Shown: positions 17,826 through 24,081 of the stretch, piece by piece
How positions within the stretch are numbered: the first letter of the stretch is position 1
How the letters are laid out: each line of letters opens with the position of its first letter
Origin: Candidatus Omnitrophota bacterium
Lineage (GTDB): Bacteria > Omnitrophota > Gorgyraeia > 2-01-FULL-45-10
Reading direction: 5' to 3'
Length of the DNA: 44,564 bases
Assembly: GCA_028699255.1 (NCBI GenBank)
Contig: JAQVUX010000009.1
Span: 1-44,564 of the forward strand
Translations under genes and position numbers: made by a program
The notes under the pieces: generated by a model
The model's database searches: none
What the model saw: the letters and a program-made list of their open reading frames with translations, nothing else
Told to the model about the DNA's origin: nothing

Positions 17826-18059
17826 GTAAATTTATGGGTGGCCGAGGTCTAAGCCTTGAGGCGCGAATTAAAAGGCCGAGGTTGGATGGGGTGCCGCCGC
17901 TTAGGATTGCGACAATAGTACGAGCTTGACTGTAAAAAGCCTCTCCGACAGGCAATCCTGGCGGCACATAGATACGCGCCTGGCCAGAGCGAAATTGTAA
18001 ACCCAACCTCGGCCTAATGAGCGCCGAAAGGCGACCGAGGACAGGCCCCATAAATTTAC
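17826..18059. ncRNA. Candidate structured RNA region II
   Basis: A set of exact long-range complementarities with no credible gene. P1: GTAAATTTATGGG (17826-17838) with CCCATAAATTTAC (18047-18059). P2: AGGCCGAGGTTGG (17873-17885) with CCAACCTCGGCCT (18003-18015). P3: GTGCCGCC (17891-17898) with GGCGGCAC (17960-17967), continued by AGGATTGC (17903-17910) with GCAATCCT (17952-17959), leaving a four-base bulge. Two small hairpins with tetraloops sit between P1 and P2: GCC-TTGA-GGC (17853-17862) and CGCC-GAAA-GGCG (18022-18033, a GNRA loop). The fold suggests a real RNA of about 234 bases, either independent or a leader of the gene starting at 18110. I do not recognise an Rfam family. The strand is unproven; a 108-residue minus-strand reading frame overlaps it but shows no protein motifs. 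Confidence 0.5.
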
Positions 18060-18109
18060 ACGTAGAAAGGCGGCAGGGCCCGCCCAGGGTTAAGCAGAAA
18101 AGGATAATC

Positions 18110-20776
18110 ATGGATCTGATCACGACACATGTTAACGCCGACTTTGACGCGCTGGGTTCGCTCGTGGCCGCGAAGAAACTCTACCCGCAGTCGCGACTGC
18201 TTCTGCCCGGCTCGCAGGAGGAGGCGGTGCGCGAATTCCTCTCGCTGGCGCGCGAGCTTGTCGCCGTCGAGAGTGAACGCGAATGCCGGCTCGATGATAT
18301 CGACAGGCTCGTCCTCGTCGATACTAAGCAGAAGGCGCGCATCGGTATTGCCGCCGAGCTCGTCGATAGAGGCGTCGAGGTGCACGTCTATGATCATCAC
18401 CCGAGGATGAAGGGCGACGTCGTCGCCGATAAGGACGTCTACGAAGAAGTCGGCGCGACCGTTACGATACTATCCGGCATGATCAAAAAACGGAAGATAA
18501 AATTATCGTATCTTGAGGCGACGATAATGCTTCTCGGCATATACGAAGAGACAGGATCACTTACCTACCGGTCGACGACGAAATTCGACGTCGATATGGT
18601 CAGCTTCCTTTTTTCGCAGGGCGCCAATCTTTCGGTTGTATCGAGTTATCTGAACCGGGAAGTGAGCCGCGAGGGGCTTTCGCTTCTGACGAAACTCATT
18701 AACCTGACCGAGCGCGTGGAGATAAACGGCGTCAGCGTCTCGCTCGTCGAGATCGACGCCGAAAATTATGTCAGTGACTTAGGCGCGCTCATGCAGAAAC
18801 TGATGGAGCTGGAAAACATCAATATCCTCTTTGTGCTCATAAAGTCGCCGGGCGGCAAGGTCGATATAATCGCGCGTAGCCGTGTGCCGGCCCTCGACGT
18901 CAATAAAGTGCTTTCGCTTTTTGGCGGCGGTGGTCACCCGGGCGCGGCCAGCGCTAAGACACGCGGCATTGGTATCGTGTCCATACGACAAAAACTTTTT
19001 AACGTTTTAAAGAGCAAAATCAAAGTCGCCAAGTATGCCAAAGACATAATGTCCAAAGGCGTCAAAGCGATGAGCGCGAATGAGAAGGTGTTCGCGGCGC
19101 GCGCGACGCTTACAAAGAATAATCTGGACGGGATGCCCGTTACACAGAAAGGCCGGGTCGTCGGTATCATAACTTTGAATGGCCTTAATAAGGCTATCAA
19201 GCGTAGTTTTGGCCATTCGCGTGTCAAAGGTTACATGACGCGGGAGTTTGTGACGGTAAGCCCGGACACGCCTTTACATATCCTGCAAAAAATGTTGTTT
19301 GAAAATCCAGTCGGCGTGTTTCCTGTGACGCGTGGGAAAAAGGTGGTGGGCGTGATAAACAGGACGGCGCTTTTACGAAGCGTCCACGGAACATTGTTTG
19401 CCAAGCCGCCGGTGATAGACAGGAATGTTACCTTAAATCTTGCTAAGAAGATGTCCGCGGTGTTGCCGGCGGATGTCATGGCGCTCGCCCGCAAGATCGG
19501 CCGGAAAGCCAATTCGCTTAACTATACCGCCTTTATTGTGGGTGGGCTTGTGCGCGATCTCATCCTCGGGGTGAAGAACCTGGATCTCGATATCGTAATA
19601 GAGGGTCCGGCCATAAAGATGGGCGAGGAGTTGGCAAAGGATCTGGGCGCGGCCCTTATAATTCACAGGCGTTTCGGCACATGCACGCTTATAACCAAAG
19701 CCACCGGATACAACCTACGCGGTAACCGCGTAGGTTACCGCGTAGGTTGTAGTGGTTTCAAGATAGACCTTGCAACGGCAAGGCGGGAGGTATATGAACG
19801 CCCTGCCGCGCTCCCTACGGTGGAGTTCAGTTCGCTTAAAGATGACCTTGTTCGGAGGGACTTTACTATAAATGCCATGGCGCTTAGCCTTAATAAAGAG
19901 AGCTTCGGCCGGCTGATAGATTTCTTCGGCGGTGAACGCGATCTCGCCCGGGGTGTTATAAAGGTAATGCACGACGCAAGTTTCATCGACGACCCGACGC
20001 GCGTATTCAGGGCGGTGAGGTTCGAACAGCGTTTTGGATTTACCATCGACCCGCACACCGAAGATCTCATAAAGAATGCCATAAAGATAGAGATGTTCGA
20101 TAAAGTGGAGCCGCAGAGGATACGCGACGAGCTTATCGCGATATTGAAAGAAGACGATCCTTGCAGGGCGGTCAGGCGGATGTCGGAACTTGACGAATTG
20201 AGGTTCCTCCACCCGAAGATAAAGTTCGATAGCCGCATAGTGAAGCTCTGCCGCGCCATAAATAGTACCTGCGATCGCTATGACGGTTCTATTTTCAGAA
20301 AACGCAGTGTAGAGCGGTGGCTTATATATCTTATGGCGTTATTCGACCGTTTGAGTTATAATGATGTCTCCTCTATATGCAGTCGATTTGCCTTAAGACG
20401 CTCAGAGACTATCCGTCTTTTATCATGCAAAGAGGACGCCGACAAGGCGGCCAAGGCGCTCGCATCCGCCTCCGCGGTTTCTCCCAGCATAATATACAGG
20501 ATATTGGAGCCGCTTTCATTTGAGGTGATACTATTCATTACCTCAAAGGCGTTTTCGCCTAAGGTAGCGGCCAGGGTGGAAGATTTTTTCCGCAAATTGA
20601 ACGGCGCGAGGGTAAATATAAACGGCGCCGACATTGCTTCGATGGGATTGAGCCCGTGCCCGGAGTATAAAACGATCCTCGACAAAGTATTGTACGCGAA
20701 ATTAGACGGCAAGGTAAAGACGAGGAAAGCAGAACTTGAACTAACGAGGAAACTTGTAAAAAAGTTTATGCGTTAA
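18110..20776 (+). CDS. DHH-CBS-tRNA nucleotidyltransferase fusion (A-adding / CCA enzyme)
   Basis: An 888-residue fusion known from bacteria with split or long-form A-adding tRNA nucleotidyltransferases. Order: a DHH phosphoesterase domain (about 1-190, THVNADFDALGS and VYDHHPRM), DHHA1 (about 215-310, FGGGGHPGAAS), two CBS domains (about 315-435, AKDIMSKGV and GYMTREFVTV), then a class II nucleotidyltransferase head (about 455-620) with VGGLVRDLIL, DLDIVIEG (DxD) and RRDFTINAMA, and a helical RNA-binding tail. It matures or repairs tRNA 3' CCA ends; the DHH part may hydrolyse nucleotides or phosphates. The start at 18110 has AAAAGGA five to six bases upstream; an earlier ATG would run through structured region II. 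Residues 534-547 (YNLRGNRVGYRVGC) are encoded by a palindromic element between two core strands of the polymerase head, an unusual insertion. Confidence 0.9.
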   Translation: MDLITTHVNADFDALGSLVAAKKLYPQSRLLLPGSQEEAVREFLSLARELVAVESERECRLDDIDRLVLVDTKQKARIGIAAELVDRGVEVHVYDHHPRMKGDVVADKDVYEEVGATVTILSGMIKKRKIKLSYLEATIMLLGIYEETGSLTYRSTTKFDVDMVSFLFSQGANLSVVSSYLNREVSREGLSLLTKLINLTERVEINGVSVSLVEIDAENYVSDLGALMQKLMELENINILFVLIKSPGGKVDIIARSRVPALDVNKVLSLFGGGGHPGAASAKTRGIGIVSIRQKLFNVLKSKIKVAKYAKDIMSKGVKAMSANEKVFAARATLTKNNLDGMPVTQKGRVVGIITLNGLNKAIKRSFGHSRVKGYMTREFVTVSPDTPLHILQKMLFENPVGVFPVTRGKKVVGVINRTALLRSVHGTLFAKPPVIDRNVTLNLAKKMSAVLPADVMALARKIGRKANSLNYTAFIVGGLVRDLILGVKNLDLDIVIEGPAIKMGEELAKDLGAALIIHRRFGTCTLITKATGYNLRGNRVGYRVGCSGFKIDLATARREVYERPAALPTVEFSSLKDDLVRRDFTINAMALSLNKESFGRLIDFFGGERDLARGVIKVMHDASFIDDPTRVFRAVRFEQRFGFTIDPHTEDLIKNAIKIEMFDKVEPQRIRDELIAILKEDDPCRAVRRMSELDELRFLHPKIKFDSRIVKLCRAINSTCDRYDGSIFRKRSVERWLIYLMALFDRLSYNDVSSICSRFALRRSETIRLLSCKEDADKAAKALASASAVSPSIIYRILEPLSFEVILFITSKAFSPKVAARVEDFFRKLNGARVNINGADIASMGLSPCPEYKTILDKVLYAKLDGKVKTRKAELELTRKLVKKFMR
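19709..19751. repeat. Palindrome family B inside the tRNA nucleotidyltransferase gene
   Basis: Arms of 15 bases (19709-19723 and 19737-19751, the 3' arm starting ACCGCGTAGGTT) flank a third copy of the 12-base unit at 19725-19736, so the unit occurs as one inverted and two direct copies. Bases 19712-19749 are identical to 44097-44134. The element keeps the reading frame open. Confidence 0.9.
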
Positions 20777-20792
20777 CAACGAAAGAATAAAT

Positions 20793-21167
20793 ATGGCTAA
20801 GCAAAGACCCGAGAGAGTGCAGGAAGCGTTGCGGCAGGAGATATCAAAGATCGTTCAGGGCGAGATGAAGGATCCGAGGATAGGTTTCATTACGATTACG
20901 AAGGTCGACCTGACAAAGGATCTAAGGTATGCCAAGGTATATTTCAGCGTGTTTGGCGAGGATAAGGATAAGAAGCTTGCCCTTAAGGGGTTGAATAGCG
21001 CCAAAGGCTATGTAAAAGGCCTGATAGCGGACAGGATAAATTTGCGTTTCATGCCGGAGATAGTTTTTATGGTGGATGAATCAATAGAGCACACCAAACA
21101 CATATACGGCATACTTGATAAGATAAGAAAAGAGAGAGAAGGCGCGGAGGAGGAACAGGGCGAATGA
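20793..21167 (+). CDS. rbfA: Ribosome-binding factor A
   Basis: RbfA binds the free 30S subunit and supports maturation of the 16S rRNA 5' end. 124 residues, with MAKQRPERVQEALRQEISKIVQGEMKDPRIGFITITKVDLTKDLRYAKVYFSVFG and the later RFMPEIVFMVDESIEHTKHIYGILDKI, all in the family order (KH-like fold). The acidic C-terminal tail is variable in the family. It is 16 bases after the nucleotidyltransferase gene and overlaps the next gene by four bases (ATGA). infB and nusA, which usually precede rbfA, are not upstream here. Confidence 0.95.
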   Translation: MAKQRPERVQEALRQEISKIVQGEMKDPRIGFITITKVDLTKDLRYAKVYFSVFGEDKDKKLALKGLNSAKGYVKGLIADRINLRFMPEIVFMVDESIEHTKHIYGILDKIRKEREGAEEEQGE

Positions 21168-22138
21168 GACAGATAATCGACGCGATAAAAAAATACGACA
21201 GATTTCTGTTAACGGCCCATGTCAATCTGGAAGGCGATTCCCTCGGCAGTCAGCTCGGCATGAAGGCCCTCCTCGAGTCGCTCGGCAAGACGGCCATTAT
21301 CGTAGATAACGATGCCGTGCCCGAGCATTACAAGTTCCTCCCCAAAGCGGCTGAAGTATCTAATGACATGGACGGAAAATACGATTTTGACGCCGCGATA
21401 GTCCTCGATTGTCCGACATTGAAGAGGACAGGTAAGGTGCGAGATATAATTTCGAAAGGAAAGCCTGTAATAAACATCGATCATCACATCTCGAACGAAA
21501 ATTTCGGGGATGTAAACTGGGTAGACGCTAACGCCAGTTCCGCCGGAGAGATGGTTTACAAGATATATAAAGAGATGGGGATAAGCCCGACCAAAGAGGC
21601 GGCGCTCGTCCTCTACATCGCGATACTCACGGATACCGGTTCATTCAATTATGAAAACACCTCCCGCGTTACGCACGAGATAGCGGGCGAACTTTTAGGT
21701 TACGGCATAGAGCCGGCCAGTGTTTCCGAAAGTGTTTATGAGCGCCGCTCGGTCGCTGATATAAAATTTCTCGCGCTTGTCCTGGCTACGCTGAAGGTGA
21801 ATAAAACCGGCGATGTCGCGTATCTCGAAGTTACTTCCGCGATGCTGAAGGCGACCGGCGCTAATCTTCTCAAGTCCGAGGGATTTATCAATTACGCTCG
21901 TTCCATAGATAAGGTGAAGGTCGCCGTGATATTCAAAGAGGACGCGCTCGGCAAGATAAGCGTGAGTTTCAGGTCGAAAGGTATCGTAGATGTCAATAAA
22001 ATAGCGTCGTTCTTCGGCGGCGGCGGACATGCCCGCGCCTCGGGCTGTGTGATAGAGGGAAGGCTCGCTGAAGTGGAATCCAAAGTACTGGCAAAAGTCG
22101 AAGAGGTCTTGCGTGGACGGAGTACTGATAGTAAATAA
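21164..22138 (+). CDS. nrnA: DHH/DHHA1 phosphoesterase, NrnA-like
   Basis: A 324-residue bifunctional oligoribonuclease / 3'-phosphoadenosine 5'-phosphate phosphatase type protein. The DHH domain has AHVNLEGDSLGSQLG, VLDCPTLKRTG, INIDHHISN and ILTDTGSFNYENT. The DHHA1 domain ends with VSFRSKGIVDVNKIASFFGGGGHARASG. It would degrade nanoRNAs left by RNA decay and recycle pAp. The rbfA-nrnA-truB-ribF order is classic. This is the second DHH-DHHA1 protein within 3 kb. The start overlaps the rbfA stop; the 3' end overlaps truB by 26 bases. Confidence 0.92.
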   Translation: MRQIIDAIKKYDRFLLTAHVNLEGDSLGSQLGMKALLESLGKTAIIVDNDAVPEHYKFLPKAAEVSNDMDGKYDFDAAIVLDCPTLKRTGKVRDIISKGKPVINIDHHISNENFGDVNWVDANASSAGEMVYKIYKEMGISPTKEAALVLYIAILTDTGSFNYENTSRVTHEIAGELLGYGIEPASVSESVYERRSVADIKFLALVLATLKVNKTGDVAYLEVTSAMLKATGANLLKSEGFINYARSIDKVKVAVIFKEDALGKISVSFRSKGIVDVNKIASFFGGGGHARASGCVIEGRLAEVESKVLAKVEEVLRGRSTDSK

Positions 22139-22793
22139 AGCGCAAGGCATGACGAGCCACGACGTTGTCGATCTTGTAAGGCGGCGTTTCCGGATCAAAA
22201 AGGCGGGACACGCCGGAACCCTCGATCCGATGGCTACCGGGGTTTTAGTCCTTCTCATAGGCGCCTATACCAAACTCTCCGGACAACTGATGTCGGAGGA
22301 GAAAGAGTATGAAGGCTCGCTCATCCTAGGCGCCTCATCGGAAACCGGCGACGCGTGGGGAAAGATAACGCCGTCGGGTGTGAGTGTCGATTTCAGCGAT
22401 GATGAGATAAGGGCGGCATTCGATAATTTTCTCGGCGAGATTGAACAATTCCCACCCATGTATTCATCCGTAAAGATCAATGGCCGCAAACTTTATGAGC
22501 TCGCCAGAAAAGGCGTAAGTGTCCAGGCCCCCGCGCGCAAGATAACGATAAAAAATATCGAGGTAACCCGGATAGCGCTCCCCGAAGTATTTTTTAAACT
22601 CACATGTTCAAAGGGCACGTATGTCCGCCAGCTCTCGTCGGACATCGGTAGTCATCTCGGGTGCGGGGCGTATATGGCGAGCCTGAACAGGACCCGATCG
22701 GGAAAGTTTGTGATAGATGAGGCGATAAGGGTTGAAGAATTGCGAAAAATGAATGACGAAGAACTGGCGGGTATAATAAAGAAGGTTGCATGA
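22113..22793 (+). CDS. truB: tRNA pseudouridine-55 synthase
   Basis: Makes pseudouridine 55 in the T loop of tRNAs. 226 residues, shorter than E. coli TruB because it lacks the C-terminal PUA-like extension, as in many bacteria. Motifs: GVLIVNKAQGMTSHDVV, KKAGHAGTLDPMATGVLVLLIG (catalytic Asp in GTLDP), EYEGSLILGASSETGD, FPPMYSSVKINGRKLYELARKG and CSKGTYVRQLSSDIG. It starts with GTG at 22113 inside nrnA, so translation is coupled. It is followed directly by ribF with a four-base overlap. Confidence 0.95.
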   Translation: MDGVLIVNKAQGMTSHDVVDLVRRRFRIKKAGHAGTLDPMATGVLVLLIGAYTKLSGQLMSEEKEYEGSLILGASSETGDAWGKITPSGVSVDFSDDEIRAAFDNFLGEIEQFPPMYSSVKINGRKLYELARKGVSVQAPARKITIKNIEVTRIALPEVFFKLTCSKGTYVRQLSSDIGSHLGCGAYMASLNRTRSGKFVIDEAIRVEELRKMNDEELAGIIKKVA

Positions 22794-23755
22794 AGATCGT
22801 TACCGGATTACGGGGGGCCAAGGCGCCGGTTAAGGGTTCCGTTATCACGATAGGCGTATTCGACGGGGTGCACCTGGGGCATAAAGCTATAATACGCCGG
22901 ACGGTGGATTTTGCGCGGAAGGCCGGGCTGGCAAGCGTTGTCATAACATTCGATCCGCATCCGGCAAAGATCATGAAGACGCTTTCAGGAGTTCCGAGCC
23001 TTATATCCTTAAGGCACAGGGCGCGGCTTATCGAAGAGCTCGGCGCGGACATACTGCTCGTAGTGAAATTCACCAGGGCGTTCTCGAAGATGCCGGCGGA
23101 AAGATTTGTGAAGGATGTGTTGGTCGGCAAATTCCGTGTTAAGCGCCTGTGCGTAGGAGAAGATTTCTGTTTCGGCAAAGATGCCGCCGCAGGCATGGAT
23201 ATTTTGCGAAAGCTCTCCGCACAGTACAGTTTTAAATTGACGGTTATAAAACAGGTGCGCTCGTCTGGCCGCGTAATAAGCTCCAGCGCTATCAGAGAAT
23301 TGATAGCAGTGGGCAAACTTGATCAGGCGAAGCGGCTTCTGGGCAGGCCCGTGTCGGTTCTCGGCACGGTAGTCAGGGGCTCCGGCATAGGGAGGGGGTT
23401 GGGATTTCCGACAGCGAACGTGAACCCGCACCATGAAGTTATTCCGTCCAGAGGTGTCTATGCCGTAAAGGTGTTTTTTGACGGAAAAGAGTTCGATAGT
23501 ATCCTTAATATAGGCTTTCGGCCGACATTTTACAGTTCCAGAGATAAGGAACCGACCATAGAGGTGCATTTGTTCGGATTCAAGGGCAATTTATATAATA
23601 AAGATATTGAAGTATATTTTGTGAAGAAGTTACGCGACGAGGTCAGATTCCGCTCGGAATCTGAGCTGGCACGGCAGATCGCCAAAGACATGAAGACAGC
23701 CCGGCAGTTGCTTTTCCACCCCGGGGTGGAAAAAATACTTTACAAATCGGCGTGA
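22790..23755 (+). CDS. ribF: Bifunctional riboflavin kinase / FAD synthetase
   Basis: Converts riboflavin to FMN and FMN to FAD, the ligand-producing step for the riboswitch at 5687. 321 residues. The N-terminal FAD synthetase has GVFDGVHLGHKAI (nucleotidyltransferase HxGH-like), FDPHPAKIM and ISSSAIRELI. The C-terminal riboflavin kinase has GRGLGFPTANV, GVYAVKVFFDG, NIGFRPTF and VHLFGFKGNLYNKDIEVYFVKKLRDEVRF. The normal end would be near ARQLL; the last 13 residues (FHPGVEKILYKSA) begin with a peptide encoded by palindrome family A at 23712-23733. The rpsO promoter also lies in this tail. Confidence 0.95.
   Translation: MKIVTGLRGAKAPVKGSVITIGVFDGVHLGHKAIIRRTVDFARKAGLASVVITFDPHPAKIMKTLSGVPSLISLRHRARLIEELGADILLVVKFTRAFSKMPAERFVKDVLVGKFRVKRLCVGEDFCFGKDAAAGMDILRKLSAQYSFKLTVIKQVRSSGRVISSSAIRELIAVGKLDQAKRLLGRPVSVLGTVVRGSGIGRGLGFPTANVNPHHEVIPSRGVYAVKVFFDGKEFDSILNIGFRPTFYSSRDKEPTIEVHLFGFKGNLYNKDIEVYFVKKLRDEVRFRSESELARQIAKDMKTARQLLFHPGVEKILYKSA
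23712..23733. repeat. Palindrome family A, copy 3, inside ribF
   Basis: TTTTCCACCCCGGGGTGGAAAA, perfect, in frame, encoding F-H-P-G-V-E at residues 309-314 of RibF. The same peptide arises from the copy in thpR. Confidence 0.9.
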
Positions 23756-23767
23756 ATATGTTAATAT
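23739..23767 (+). promoter_or_regulatory. Promoter of rpsO-pnp
   Basis: TTTACA (23739-23744), a 17-base spacer, then TAATAT (23762-23767) preceded by TGT (extended -10). It sits across the ribF stop codon and would start transcription near 23774, just before the GAGGT ribosome-binding site of rpsO. Confidence 0.5.
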
Positions 23768-23791
23768 CATCAAAAAGCGAGGTATAAGAAA

Positions 23792-24061
23792 ATGGCATTA
23801 GTAAAAGAAAAGAAGAAAGAGTTGATCGAAAAATTTAAAGAGCACGAAAAAGACACCGGTTCGCCGAGCGTCCAGATCGCGTTACTCACAGAGCGGATCA
23901 ATTCGCTCTCGGATCATTTCAAGGCCCACAAACGCGACCACCACTCAAGGCGGGGTTTACTCAGAATGGTAAGTACAAGGCGGAGCCTTCTGGCGTATCT
24001 GAAGAATAACGATGAAAAAGAGTACCACGAGATCATAAAGCGTCTCGACCTCCGTAAATAA
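23792..24061 (+). CDS. rpsO: 30S ribosomal protein S15
   Basis: Primary 16S rRNA-binding protein of the 30S platform. 89 residues, the standard length, with [56 protein letters not shown] in full agreement with the family, including the conserved H/D/S residues that contact rRNA. It precedes pnp by 20 bases with no terminator between, the ancient rpsO-pnp pairing. Confidence 0.98.
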   Translation: MALVKEKKKELIEKFKEHEKDTGSPSVQIALLTERINSLSDHFKAHKRDHHSRRGLLRMVSTRRSLLAYLKNNDEKEYHEIIKRLDLRK

Positions 24062-24081
24062 AACCACCCACAAAGGAAAAA

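Noticed and set aside
16422-18059. CRISPR array, retron or tmRNA/RNase P RNA in the structured regions
   Set aside because: There are no regularly spaced repeats, no reverse transcriptase gene, and none of the conserved core sequences of tmRNA or RNase P RNA.
17797-18123. Minus-strand reading frame of 108 codons over structured region II
   Set aside because: It has no recognisable motifs, no good ribosome-binding site, and its whole length coincides with long perfect inverted repeats; an open frame is likely a by-product of the RNA-like structure.
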